A stretch of 64,000 nt of DNA, from the NCBI RefSeq assembly GCF_019623905.1, contig NZ_CP069370.1:1178001-1242000 (forward strand), in the 5' to 3' direction. Position numbers and translations under genes: made by a program. How positions within the stretch are numbered: position 1 is the stretch's first letter; every line of letters starts with the position of its first letter. The notes under the pieces are model-generated. The model saw nothing but the letters and a program-made list of their open reading frames with translations. It did no database searches and was not told the origin of the DNA. Source of the stretch: Neotabrizicola shimadae. GTDB lineage: Bacteria; Pseudomonadota; Alphaproteobacteria; Rhodobacterales; Rhodobacteraceae. This document shows, piece by piece, positions 9,357-17,535 of this stretch.

Positions 9357-11357
9357 TCACAGGAAGAAATCGCCCTGCACCACGCTGGTCACCCCGGCCA
9401 GCAGGATCGAGAAGTCCACCACCCGGTCGCCGTTCAGGTCGCCGAACACCAGCACGCCGGCCGTGGATGCAGCCCACCGCAACTGTCCCGCCACCCCGCT
9501 GAAACCAAGCGTGTCGCGCCACAGGAAGGCATCGTTGGTCGCGTCGGTGCTGTCGGCATCCATGCTGCGTAGATCGATGTCATCGGCACCCGAGACAAAG
9601 CCGTTGATCTGGTCGCGCGTCGCGGCAGTCGCCCCGCTGTCCGACGCGTTGGCATAGATGAAATCATCCGCCCCGTCGTTGCCGATCAGGATGTCGCGGC
9701 CGGCCCCGCCGTTCAGCGTGTCGTCACCAAGGCCCCCCACCAGCGTGTCGAGGCCCGTGCTGCCCAGCAGAACATCGTTGCCGGCGGCACCCACAAGCGA
9801 ATCGTTCCCGCCCCGGCCGTTCAGCCGGTTCGCCGCCGCATTGCCCATGATCGAATCCCCGGCCGATCCGCCGGTCGCATTCTCGATCACCACGCCATTC
9901 GCGATGGTATAGCCGCCATAAATGCCATCGGCAAAAGAGATGAACCCGCCCGATCCCGCAGCATAGCCCAGGGTCGCGGCGCGCAGGTCGATGGTGGCAG
10001 AAGAGGTTCCGTTGTAGACCACCTGATCCACGCCGCCGGTGTCCCAGATGCAGGCAAAGAAGGTGCCCGTGGCATTGGCTTCCGGCAGCACATAGGTCGA
10101 ATTGCCCGCGGCGAAGGTCGTGTTCGCCCCGTACTTCTCTTGCAGCATGGCAATGTCAAAGGCCATCAGGGTGCCCTGATAGCCGTAGGGAATGGCGCTG
10201 TTCTCGCCCGATGGGTGCAACTGCCAGCCATCGTTGTAGGACATGGTCGTGTAGATGCCCTGGTTCAGGTCGAAGGTCCCTAAGGAATCGAAGGGATCGG
10301 TCACGCCCTGCCACACGGTCGAAGAGCCGCCATTGTCATGCGGATGCGCCAGGCCCATGCCATGCCCGAACTCATGGATCAGGGTGACAAAGCCGTAACC
10401 GCCCTGTTCCAGCCCGCCGGTGCCGGGCGCTGTCTCGTCCCAGCCGGTGCCGTTGCGGGCAAAGACGCCCACGCCCTCGTTCACCTCGCCGGGCGGGTTG
10501 AAATAGCCCAGAAAGCTGTTGTCCGTGGTCGTGACCAGCACGAACTCGGCCGCCGCCGCGTTGGTGGTGCGCGTGATGGTGACATTGGCGATGTTCTCGA
10601 ACTGCTGGAACGCCAGCATCGCCTGCTGGATCTCATAGGCATTCCAGCCGAGCGACGTCACCCCGTCATAGGTCGTGCCGCGGGGCGCGAAATAGACCTG
10701 GATCACATTGGTCGAAACCTGCGTGCCCCAGTCGATGCTGTCCAGGAAACTTGGCGGCTTAACTGCATTGACCTCAACCGTGTACTCGCCCGTCAGGGCG
10801 TCGTCGTAGGCGCCCGCATTGATGTAATAGGTGCCGGTGGTCGTGGCGGTAAAGACCAGCAGGGAATTGGTGCCGGCGCCGCCATCGTCGTCGAAGGCAA
10901 CCTGGATCCCGGCTGCGTTCATCAGTCGAAGATAGGTGTCACTGACCGCGTTGGCGCCGGTTCCGCTCAGGCTGATGCTGTATGTCCTGCCGGCCTGCAG
11001 TGTCACGGCAATCCAGTCGCGGTCGCCGGCGCTGTCCAGCTCGCTCGTCAGGCTTCCGCCGACGCCAATCGTCACCGTGGTCGAAATGTCGCCGGGAATC
11101 GTGTCCACGCCGGCAAGCACCGGCCGGGGGGCCTGGATGCTGGCGGCCGTCACCGAAGCCGGATTGATCCTGGTAAAGCCCACCGTCTCGCCGGCCACGG
11201 CCGCGCCAAGGTCAACCCCGTTGGTCTTGTCCGCGGCCAGGCCCCATTCCGTTCTGTCGTCCGGCCCGCCATTCAGGCCAAAGGCGGCGTCCGGGCTTCC
11301 GATCGGCGACAGGTTCGCTTCCCAGTCCTGAAGCCGGTCGACCGTGAAATCCGACAT
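9357..11357 (-). CDS. Serralysin-like (M10) metalloprotease with PPC domain and RTX repeats
   Basis: Predicted secreted zinc metalloprotease of 666 residues. Order: a short N-terminal region, a PPC (bacterial pre-peptidase C-terminal) beta domain at about 90-198, the catalytic domain with HEFGHGMGLAHPHD (zinc ligands His328, His332, His338; Glu329) and the Met-turn TTMSYNDGW at 371-379. RTX calcium-binding nonapeptides (GGxGxDxL type) follow at about 505-575, then a C-terminal targeting domain ending GDFFL. It has no Sec signal, as expected for a type I secretion substrate, but no ABC exporter lies nearby. The start has AAAGGA 9 bp upstream. A CtrA box and a palindrome lie 137-209 bp upstream of the start. 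Confidence 0.9.
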   Translation of the reverse strand: MSDFTVDRLQDWEANLSPIGSPDAAFGLNGGPDDRTEWGLAADKTNGVDLGAAVAGETVGFTRINPASVTAASIQAPRPVLAGVDTIPGDISTTVTIGVGGSLTSELDSAGDRDWIAVTLQAGRTYSISLSGTGANAVSDTYLRLMNAAGIQVAFDDDGGAGTNSLLVFTATTTGTYYINAGAYDDALTGEYTVEVNAVKPPSFLDSIDWGTQVSTNVIQVYFAPRGTTYDGVTSLGWNAYEIQQAMLAFQQFENIANVTITRTTNAAAAEFVLVTTTDNSFLGYFNPPGEVNEGVGVFARNGTGWDETAPGTGGLEQGGYGFVTLIHEFGHGMGLAHPHDNGGSSTVWQGVTDPFDSLGTFDLNQGIYTTMSYNDGWQLHPSGENSAIPYGYQGTLMAFDIAMLQEKYGANTTFAAGNSTYVLPEANATGTFFACIWDTGGVDQVVYNGTSSATIDLRAATLGYAAGSGGFISFADGIYGGYTIANGVVIENATGGSAGDSIMGNAAANRLNGRGGNDSLVGAAGNDVLLGSTGLDTLVGGLGDDTLNGGAGRDILIGNDGADDFIYANASDSGATAATRDQINGFVSGADDIDLRSMDADSTDATNDAFLWRDTLGFSGVAGQLRWAASTAGVLVFGDLNGDRVVDFSILLAGVTSVVQGDFFL

Positions 11358-11493
11358 CGGTCAATTCCTTTCCTGCTGAAACGCATTCGGTCAGACACTG
11401 CGCCGAAGCCATCTTCCGTTCAACGCCTTTCCAATATGTCTCCCCCGCCGGTCCGCCTGGCGCCCCCCACAGGCGCCCGGCTTCGGGCAAGTG

Positions 11494-11508
11494 TTAAGTC
11501 CAAGTTAA
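11494..11508 (-). promoter_or_regulatory. CtrA-box (TTAA-N7-TTAA) upstream of the metalloprotease gene
   Basis: ttaagtccaagttaa matches the CtrA consensus TTAA-N7-TTAA(C); on the minus strand it reads TTAACTTGGACTTAAC. It is 136 bp upstream of the protease ATG. CtrA is the alphaproteobacterial response regulator controlling cell-cycle, motility and gene-transfer-agent genes; control of a secreted protease is inferred. The same 15-mer, spacer included, recurs at 62037-62051. Confidence 0.7.
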
Positions 11509-11529
11509 CATGAGATTGTAATGCATTGA

Positions 11530-11578
11530 TTTCATTGAGAGTGACCAAGCGTCCGAGCTCGGACGCCCCTCAATGAAA
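11530..11578. repeat. Outer inverted repeat around the palindrome
   Basis: tttcattgag (11530-11539) and ctcaatgaaa (11569-11578) are perfect inverted 10-bp arms enclosing the 18-bp palindrome, with unequal gaps (9 and 2 bp). The right arm overlaps the T-tract of the mmsA terminator. The copy of the palindrome at 62091 lacks these arms. Confidence 0.55.
11549..11566. promoter_or_regulatory. 18-bp perfect palindrome, copy 1
   Basis: gcgtccgagctcggacgc is a perfect dyad lying exactly 40 bp from the CtrA box. The identical 18-mer, in the same orientation and with the same 40-bp spacing to an identical CtrA box, occurs at 62092-62109. It could be an operator for a dimeric regulator acting with CtrA, or an RNA hairpin. 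I do not recognise the motif. Confidence 0.65.
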
Positions 11579-11579
11579 A

Positions 11580-11602
11580 CGGCCCCGGCAAAGCCGGGGC
11601 CG
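11580..11602 (-). terminator. Rho-independent terminator of mmsA
   Basis: On the minus strand a perfect 10-bp GC-rich stem (cggccccggc/gccggggccg) with a 3-nt loop is followed at once by TTTTCATTG, 23 bp after the mmsA stop. This is a textbook intrinsic terminator. It separates mmsA transcription from the protease promoter region. Confidence 0.9.
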
Positions 11603-11625
11603 CGCAGACCCACCCTTGGGTCGGG

Positions 11626-13125
11626 TCAGTCCATCGCCTTGAAGTTCAGGCTGGCGCCCTCCTTGATCCCCGAGAACCACCGCGCCGTGACGGTCTTGGT
11701 CTTGGTATAGAACCGGAAGGCATCGGGCCCGTACTGGTTCAGGTCCCCGAAGGCCGACTTCTTCCAGCCGCCGAAGGTGTAGTAGGACAGGGGCACCGGG
11801 ATCGGGAAGTTGATCCCCACCATGCCCACATTCACCCGGCTGGCAAAATCCCGCGCCGTGTCCCCATCCGCGGTAAAGATCGCCGTCCCGTTCCCGTACT
11901 CATTGTCGATGACCAGGTTCAGCGCGTCCTCATAGGACTTCATCCGCACCGTAGAAAGCACCGGCCCGAAGATCTCCTGCCGGTAGATGTCCATCTCCGT
12001 GGTGACGTGGTCAAACAGCGTGGGCCCGACGAAGAACCCGTTCTCGTAGCCCTGGATCTTGATCCCCCGGCCGTCGACCACCAGCTTCGCGCCCTGCTCG
12101 ACGCCCGAACCGATCAGCCCGTTGATCCGGTCGCGCGCCTGCGCCGTGACCACGGGCCCGAAGTCCACGTCCTCGCCGGCGGTATAGGGCCCGACCTTCA
12201 GCTTCTCGATCCGCGGCACCAGCCGTTCGATCAGCGCGTCGGCGGTCTTCTCGCCCACTGGCACCGCGACCGAGATCGCCATGCAGCGCTCGCCCGCCGC
12301 GCCGTAGCCCGCACCCACCAGCGCATCCGCCGCCTTGTCCAAGTCGGCGTCGGGCATGATGATCATGTGGTTCTTGGCCCCGCCAAAGCACTGGGCCCGC
12401 TTGCCGTTGGTCGCGGCGCGGCCGTAGATGTACTGGGCGATCGGGGTCGAGCCGACGAAGCCGACGCCCTGGATCACCGGGTTGTCGAGGATGGCGTCCA
12501 CCACCTCCTTGTCCCCGTTCACCACCTGCAGCACGCCGTCGGGCAGGCCCGCTTCCTTCAACAGTTGCGCCAGGAAGATCGAGGTCGAAGGCGTCCGCTC
12601 GGACGGCTTGAGGATCATGGCGTTGCCCGAGGCCAGTGCGGGGCCCATCTTCCACAGCGGGATCATCGCCGGAAAGTTGAACGGCGTGATGCCCGCCACC
12701 ACGCCAAGCGGCTGGCGCATCGAGTAGATGTCGATGCCGGGCCCGGCATTGTCGGTCATCTCGCCCTTCAGCATGGCGGGCGCGCCCATGCAGACCTCGA
12801 TGACCTCCAGCCCGCGCTGGACGTCGCCCCGCGCATCCGGGATGGTCTTGCCATGCTCGCGGCTGACCATCTCGGCCAGCTTCTCCATGTTCTGGTTGAT
12901 GAGCGCACCGAAGGCCATCATCACGCGCGCCCGGCGCTGCGGGTTGGTGGCGGCCCACTTGACCTGCGCCTTCGCCGCCTCGTCGACGGCAGCATTCAAT
13001 TCGGCCGTCGTGGCAAGAGCCACGCGGGCCTGAACCTCGCCCGTGGCCGGGTTGAAGACATCCGTGAACCGACCCGAAGTGCCGGGGACGAGCTTGCCGT
13101 TGATCCAGTGACCGATGCTTTGCAT
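11626..13125 (-). CDS. mmsA: CoA-acylating methylmalonate-semialdehyde dehydrogenase
   Basis: NAD-dependent oxidative decarboxylation of methylmalonate or malonate semialdehyde to propionyl- or acetyl-CoA, in valine and inositol catabolism. The 499 residues match the family length. It starts MQSIGHWINGKLVPG. Visible features: the ITPFNFPAMIPLW cofactor segment, GFVGSTPIAQYIY, FGGAKNHMIIMPDADLD, and the catalytic Cys in AAGERCMAISVAVPVG, where aldehyde dehydrogenases have the nucleophile. It ends with the MmsA-typical TKTKTVTARWF. The ATG at 13125 has a GGGAGG site. A divergent LysR gene 99 bp away is a likely regulator. Confidence 0.95.
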   Translation of the reverse strand: MQSIGHWINGKLVPGTSGRFTDVFNPATGEVQARVALATTAELNAAVDEAAKAQVKWAATNPQRRARVMMAFGALINQNMEKLAEMVSREHGKTIPDARGDVQRGLEVIEVCMGAPAMLKGEMTDNAGPGIDIYSMRQPLGVVAGITPFNFPAMIPLWKMGPALASGNAMILKPSERTPSTSIFLAQLLKEAGLPDGVLQVVNGDKEVVDAILDNPVIQGVGFVGSTPIAQYIYGRAATNGKRAQCFGGAKNHMIIMPDADLDKAADALVGAGYGAAGERCMAISVAVPVGEKTADALIERLVPRIEKLKVGPYTAGEDVDFGPVVTAQARDRINGLIGSGVEQGAKLVVDGRGIKIQGYENGFFVGPTLFDHVTTEMDIYRQEIFGPVLSTVRMKSYEDALNLVIDNEYGNGTAIFTADGDTARDFASRVNVGMVGINFPIPVPLSYYTFGGWKKSAFGDLNQYGPDAFRFYTKTKTVTARWFSGIKEGASLNFKAMD

Positions 13126-13167
13126 GGAATCCTCCCGATGTGCTGGGGGCAGAATAGTCTTGCGGAA

Positions 13168-13186
13168 TTGCCAGAAGAAGAGGCAA
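13168..13186. promoter_or_regulatory. Inverted repeat in the mmsA/LysR divergent promoter region
   Basis: ttgcc (13168-13172) and ggcaa (13182-13186), 9 bp apart, lie in the middle of the 99-bp region between the divergent genes. This is compatible with the T-N11-A dyads bound by LysR-type regulators. The surrounding sequence is AT-richer than the genes. The link to the adjacent LysR protein is inferred from position. Confidence 0.4.
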
Positions 13187-13224
13187 GATTCCAAAGTGGA
13201 TTTGCAATTCTGCAAAGGACGCAG

Positions 13225-14112
13225 ATGGACTGGGATGACATGCGGGTCTTCCTTGCCGTCGCGCGGGCCGAAAGCCTGAGCGGTGCAGGGAGGGTCTTGA
13301 AGATTGACCCCGCCACGGTCGGGCGACGAGTGGCGCGGCTGGAGGAAGCTGTCGGCGCTCGGTTGTTTGCCAAGGGTCCGACCGGCTATGCGCTGAGCGA
13401 AGAGGGGCTGCGGCTTCTGGCCCATGCCGAACGGGCCGAGGCCGCGATGGAGGGCGCGGCCGAGGCCGTGACGGGTGCCGGTGGGCTGACAGGGCAGATC
13501 CGCCTTGGTGCGCCGGATGGTTGCGCGAACTATCTGCTGCCACAGGTACTGGCGGAGATCTGCGACGAAAACCCGGGGCTGGAGGTGCAGATCGTGGCCC
13601 TGCCGCGGGTGTTCAACCTGTCGCGACGCGAGGCGGATATGGCCATCGGCGTCAGCCGGCCAGAGGCGGGGCGGTTGAGGGTGCAGAAGCTGGCCGATTA
13701 CCGGCTGCACTTTGCCGCATCCCGGGATTGGCTTGCCGCAAACGGACCAGTGACATCGTTGGCCGAACTGAAGCTGCACCGGATCGTCGGCTACATCCCC
13801 GACATGATATTCGACAAGGAACTGGATTATCTGTCCGGCCTGGGAATCGCGGCTGTGCCGCTGGCGTCGAACTCGGTCTCGGTCCAGTTGAACTGGCTGC
13901 GGGCCGGGGCAGGGGTGGGCATCGTGCACGACTTTGCGCTGCCCGCCGCGCCGGAATTGGTGAAGGTGATCCCGGAGGCGGTCAGCCTGGTCCGGGCCTT
14001 CTGGCTGATCCGGCACGAAAGCGACGGCCGGGCAGAGCGGCTTTCGCGGTTTGCCGACCTGTTGGCGGCCGGCGTAAGGAAAGAAGTGCAAAGGCTTGAG
14101 GCCATGGCTTGA
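13225..14112 (+). CDS. LysR-family transcriptional regulator
   Basis: A 295-residue regulator starting MDWDDMRVFLAVARAES. The N-terminal winged helix-turn-helix covers about residues 1-60 (SGAGRVLKIDPATVGRRVARLEEAVGARLF). It is followed by a linker and a periplasmic-binding-like effector domain (GQIRLGAPDGCANYLLPQVLAEICDENP). It is transcribed divergently from mmsA, the classical arrangement for a LysR regulator and its target, so control of mmsA is the best guess. The inducer is unknown. Confidence 0.9.
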   Translation: MDWDDMRVFLAVARAESLSGAGRVLKIDPATVGRRVARLEEAVGARLFAKGPTGYALSEEGLRLLAHAERAEAAMEGAAEAVTGAGGLTGQIRLGAPDGCANYLLPQVLAEICDENPGLEVQIVALPRVFNLSRREADMAIGVSRPEAGRLRVQKLADYRLHFAASRDWLAANGPVTSLAELKLHRIVGYIPDMIFDKELDYLSGLGIAAVPLASNSVSVQLNWLRAGAGVGIVHDFALPAAPELVKVIPEAVSLVRAFWLIRHESDGRAERLSRFADLLAAGVRKEVQRLEAMA

Positions 14113-14118
14113 CAGAAA

Positions 14119-14146
14119 GTTGCGCAAGGAGAACACTTTGCGCAAC
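14119..14146. repeat. Paired GTTGCGCAA inverted repeat before the CBS gene
   Basis: gttgcgcaa (14119-14127) and ttgcgcaac (14138-14146) are perfect inverted arms around a 10-bp spacer; each arm also contains the octamer palindrome ttgcgcaa. They lie 7-41 bp after the LysR stop and just upstream of the GGGGAGG ribosome site of the CBS protein. This is either an operator or a leader hairpin. Confidence 0.5.
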
Positions 14147-14159
14147 AGGGGAGGCCAAG

Positions 14160-14594
14160 ATGCTGGTTCAGCAGATTCTGAAGTCGAAGGCGGACGATGG
14201 GGTGGTGACCATTGCACCGGGCAGCACCATCGGCCAGGCGGTCGAAGTGCTTTCGATGCGCAAGATCGGCGCGCTTGTGGTCTCGCCCGATGGCAAACAT
14301 GTGGCAGGAATCCTGTCCGAACGCGACGTCGTGCGCGAGTTGGGCCGGCGCGGCCCGGCCTTCCTGAACGACAAGGTCGACAGCATCATGACCTCGCGCA
14401 TCGTGAGTTGCGCCCGCTCGGACAAGACCGACGACGTTCTGCAGAAGATGACCGACGGCCGGTTCCGCCACATGCCAGTGGTTGAGGGCGACGAGATGGT
14501 CGGATTGATCTCGATCGGCGATGTGGTGAAGGCCCGCCTGATGGAGCTTTCGGCAGAGAAGGATGCGCTGGAAGGAATGATCAAGGGCTTCTGA
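14160..14594 (+). CDS. CBS-domain pair protein
   Basis: A 144-residue protein made of two CBS domains and little else. The first is about residues 8-62 (TIGQAVEVLSMRKIGALVVSPDG, then GILSERDVVREL). The second is about residues 75-130 (RIVSCARSDKTDDVLQKMTDG, then MPVVEGDEMVGLISIGDVVKARL). Stand-alone CBS pairs bind adenine nucleotides and are thought to sense energy state; the partner is unknown. The ATG at 14160 follows GGGGAGG. It is in line with coaD downstream but separated by 85 bp. Confidence 0.88.
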   Translation: MLVQQILKSKADDGVVTIAPGSTIGQAVEVLSMRKIGALVVSPDGKHVAGILSERDVVRELGRRGPAFLNDKVDSIMTSRIVSCARSDKTDDVLQKMTDGRFRHMPVVEGDEMVGLISIGDVVKARLMELSAEKDALEGMIKGF

Positions 14595-14679
14595 CACGCT
14601 GCACTGCGGCGTTTTCCGCCTTGCATCTGATCGCGCAATATTGTTGCGTCTAGGGGGCAGTGCCGCGGCGGGAGAGACC

Positions 14680-15171
14680 ATGCGCATCGGATTGTATCCC
14701 GGGACCTTCGATCCCGTCACCCTTGGTCACATCGACATCATTCAGCGGGCCATGGCCCTTGTGGACCGGCTGGTGATTGGCGTGGCCATCAATCGGGACA
14801 AGGGGCCGCTGTTCAACCTGGAGGAGCGGGTTGCCATGGTCGAAGCGGAGTGCCGCGAAATCGCAGCGCGCACCGGCGGCGAGATCGTGGTGCATCCGTT
14901 CGAAAACCTGCTGATCGACTGCGCGCGCGACGTGGGCGCGGGCATCATCATTCGTGGTCTGCGGGCGGTGGCCGATTTCGAGTACGAGTTCCAGATGGTC
15001 GGCATGAACCGCGCGCTGGACGCCACGGTCGAGACGGTGTTCCTGATGGCCGATGCCCGGCGCCAGGCGATTGCGTCGAAGCTGGTGAAGGAGATCGCGC
15101 GGCTTGGGGGCGACGTGTCGAAGTTCGTCACGCCTCCCGTGCGCGATGCTCTGGTAACGCGGTTCGGCTAG
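14680..15171 (+). CDS. coaD: Phosphopantetheine adenylyltransferase
   Basis: Penultimate step of coenzyme A synthesis: phosphopantetheine plus ATP to dephospho-CoA. The 163-residue cytoplasmic enzyme begins MRIGLYPGTFDPVTLGHIDII, containing the nucleotidyltransferase (T/H)xGH signature. It has the IIIRGLRAVADFEYE segment and the C-terminal substrate-binding part SSKLVKEIA-like (ASKLVKEIARLGGDVSKFV). An upstream in-frame TTG at 14641 is less likely, since GGCGGGAGAG precedes the ATG at 14680. It is convergent with cioB, with only 3 bp between the stops. Confidence 0.96.
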   Translation: MRIGLYPGTFDPVTLGHIDIIQRAMALVDRLVIGVAINRDKGPLFNLEERVAMVEAECREIAARTGGEIVVHPFENLLIDCARDVGAGIIIRGLRAVADFEYEFQMVGMNRALDATVETVFLMADARRQAIASKLVKEIARLGGDVSKFVTPPVRDALVTRFG

Positions 15172-15174
15172 GCG

Positions 15175-16179
15175 TCACTCGTAGTCGATGGACACGGTCT
15201 TGCCCCGGAAGATGAAGTAGGCAAGCGCGGTGTAGGAGAGGATGATCGGCACGACGATCACCACACCGTAAAGCATGACCCGCAGGCTTTCTGTGGCGCT
15301 GGCGGCATCCCAGATCGTCAGTCTGTCGGGCAGGACGTAGGGATAGAAGCTGTAGGCCATGCCGCCGAAGCCCAGGACCATGAGCCCGAGCGCGCCGGCC
15401 AGCGGGCCCCAGGCCATGCGGTCGCCGGGAAGGGGCAGGGCGTCGAGCAGCCGCCAGAGCCAGGCCAGGATGACGAGGGCGAGGATCGGCAGAGGCGCGA
15501 GGTAAAGCGCCGTCGGGAGGTCGATCCACTTGTGGAACAAGCGTGGGCTTGCAAGCGGCGTGGCGATGGACACGGCCAGAAGTCCGACCAGCACGCCCCA
15601 GAGACTGCGGCGCGCCCATTCGATGGCCTTCAGTTGCAGCAGGCCCTCGGTCTTGAGGATGAGCCAAGCCGCGCCCGAGAAACTGTAGGCAACGGCCAGG
15701 CAGATTGCCGTCAACGCAGCGAAGGCAATGCTGATCGGGGTCAGGGCAAGCCCCAGGACATAAAGCCCCAGCATCGCACCCTGGGCCAGGCTGGCGACCA
15801 GGCTGCCCAGGAAGAATGCCTTGTCCCACAGGTGCTTGTTTCCCGAGGGCGCCTTGGCGCGAAATTCGAAGGCGACGCCGCGGAGGATCAGGCCGATCAG
15901 CATGGCGACGACCAACGGGTAGAGCGTGGTCAGGATCACCCCATTGGCCACCGGGAAGGCCACCAGTAGCAGCCCCACGGCAAGCACCAGCCAGGTTTCG
16001 TTGCCGTCCCAGAAGGGGCCAACCGAGCCGATGATGCGGTCCCGTTCCTCGGCATCGGCGAAAGGAGAGAGCAGACCCACGCCAAGGTCGAACCCGTCCA
16101 GCATGACGTAAAGAAGGATCGCCACACCCAGAAGTGCCGCGAAAATGACGGGAAGCCACCAGGCGATGTCAAAGGCCAT
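15175..16179 (-). CDS. cydB: Cytochrome bd-type (cyanide-insensitive) oxidase subunit II
   Basis: Membrane subunit II of a bd-type quinol oxidase. The 334 residues form about eight transmembrane helices. It starts MAFDIAWWLPVIFAALLGVAILLYVMLDGFDLGVG, with the conserved DGFDLG motif, then GPFWDGNETWLV, and ends SIDYE. Subunit II binds no haem itself but is needed for assembly. It lies 3 bp after the subunit I gene. No small cydX-like subunit gene is visible between or after them, which fits the CIO subgroup. Confidence 0.93.
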   Translation of the reverse strand: MAFDIAWWLPVIFAALLGVAILLYVMLDGFDLGVGLLSPFADAEERDRIIGSVGPFWDGNETWLVLAVGLLLVAFPVANGVILTTLYPLVVAMLIGLILRGVAFEFRAKAPSGNKHLWDKAFFLGSLVASLAQGAMLGLYVLGLALTPISIAFAALTAICLAVAYSFSGAAWLILKTEGLLQLKAIEWARRSLWGVLVGLLAVSIATPLASPRLFHKWIDLPTALYLAPLPILALVILAWLWRLLDALPLPGDRMAWGPLAGALGLMVLGFGGMAYSFYPYVLPDRLTIWDAASATESLRVMLYGVVIVVPIILSYTALAYFIFRGKTVSIDYE

Positions 16180-16182
16180 GGG

Positions 16183-17535
16183 TTACTCCGCAGGCAGGGG
16201 GGGCGCAGCCGGCCGCGAGACGCGCGTGCCCGACCGAGCCAGGTGGAAGACGACATGCAGATAGGCGCCAAGCAACAGCAGATAGACGGAAAGGTAGGCG
16301 ATCAGGCTACCCAGCATCATCCCCGAACCATGTGAGGCGGCGACATCCGCGGTCTTCAGGACACCGTCCACGATCCAGGGCTGGCGACCGACCTCTGTCA
16401 CGTACCAACCGGCCAGGGTGGCGATCCAGCCAGAAAAAGTCATGAGCGCGGTGGCCTGTAAAAGCGGCCGGGGCAGGTGGCTTGCCCCACGGCGCCACAG
16501 ATACCACGCGCCGGCCCAGGAGGTCAGCAGCATCAGCACCCCCATGCCGACCATGACACGGAAGGCGAAGAATGGCACCGCAACAGGCGGGTGGAGGATT
16601 TCGCCATCCGGCGCGACATAGTCGTCAAGGCCGGGAACGACGCCGTCCCAGCTGTGCGTCAGGATCAGCGAGGCGCCATGGGGGATCGAGATTTCCCACA
16701 GGTTGCGCCGCAGTTCTTCATCCGGCCAGGCGAACAGGATCAACGGCTTGTCCGGCCCGGTCTGCCAGTTCGCCTCCATCGCGGCAATCTTCTGGGGCTG
16801 GTGCTTCAAGGTGTTCAGGCCGTGGCTGTCGCCCACCTTCATCTGGACCGGAATAACGATGGCGGCCAGGACAAGCCCGGTGCGCAGCGCGGATTTCACA
16901 GCTTCGGACCGGTCGCCGATCAACATACGATAGGCCGATACCCCTGCCACCAGGAAGGAGGCCGTCATGACCGAGGCCAGCAGCATGTGGGTGACCCTGT
17001 AGGGCATCGAGGGATTGAACAGGATCGCGCCCCAATCGGTGGCATGGGCCACGCCGTCCCGCATCTCGAAGCCGGCCGGCGTCTGCATCCAGCTGTTCAA
17101 CGCGAGGATCCAGAAGGCCGAGGAGGTGGTGCCGATTGCGACCAGCAGGGTTGCGGCAACATGCGCCCAGGCCGGTACGCGGCCCGCTCCAAAGAGCATC
17201 ACGCCCAGGAAGACAGCTTCAAGAAAGAAGGCGGTCATCACTTCGTAGGCCAGCAGGGGCCCGGCGATGTTGCCGACGTGGTTCATGAAGCCGGGCCAGT
17301 TCGTGCCAAACTGGAACGACATGGTCAGACCGGACACCACACCCAATCCGAAACTCAGGGCGAAGACCTTCACCCAGAAGTGGTAGGCCTCCATCCACTT
17401 GTGCTCACCGGTCGTGGCAAAGCGAAGCCGGAAGAAAAGCAGGATCCAGCCAAGCGCGATGGTGATCGACGGAAACAGGATATGGAACGAGACGTTCGCC
17501 GCGAACTGGATGCGAGCAAGGATCAAGGGGTCCAT
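16183..17535 (-). CDS. cydA: Cytochrome bd-type (cyanide-insensitive) oxidase subunit I
   Basis: Haem-bearing subunit I that oxidises quinol and reduces O2 without proton pumping. At 450 residues it is short: the periplasmic Q loop is of the short type, as in CioA proteins, so the complex is probably the cyanide-insensitive branch. It starts MDPLILARIQFAANVSFHILFP, with the haem ligand histidine in SFHILFP. It also has SFQFGTNWPGF, KVGDSHGLNTLKHQP and the GWYVTEVGRQPW motif. Eight to nine transmembrane helices are visible. No FNR-type dyad is visible in the 87-bp upstream gap. Confidence 0.93.
   Translation of the reverse strand: MDPLILARIQFAANVSFHILFPSITIALGWILLFFRLRFATTGEHKWMEAYHFWVKVFALSFGLGVVSGLTMSFQFGTNWPGFMNHVGNIAGPLLAYEVMTAFFLEAVFLGVMLFGAGRVPAWAHVAATLLVAIGTTSSAFWILALNSWMQTPAGFEMRDGVAHATDWGAILFNPSMPYRVTHMLLASVMTASFLVAGVSAYRMLIGDRSEAVKSALRTGLVLAAIVIPVQMKVGDSHGLNTLKHQPQKIAAMEANWQTGPDKPLILFAWPDEELRRNLWEISIPHGASLILTHSWDGVVPGLDDYVAPDGEILHPPVAVPFFAFRVMVGMGVLMLLTSWAGAWYLWRRGASHLPRPLLQATALMTFSGWIATLAGWYVTEVGRQPWIVDGVLKTADVAASHGSGMMLGSLIAYLSVYLLLLGAYLHVVFHLARSGTRVSRPAAPPLPAE

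Noticed and set aside
9357-11357. Plus-strand frame over the metalloprotease read as a separate gene
   Set aside because: Codes a basic, low-complexity peptide without domains; the minus strand has a complete zinc site and RTX repeats.
11549-11566. Palindrome pair at 11549 and 62091 considered as ends of a mobile element
   Set aside because: Both copies are in the same orientation, 50 kb of housekeeping genes lie between, and no transposase or target duplication is visible.
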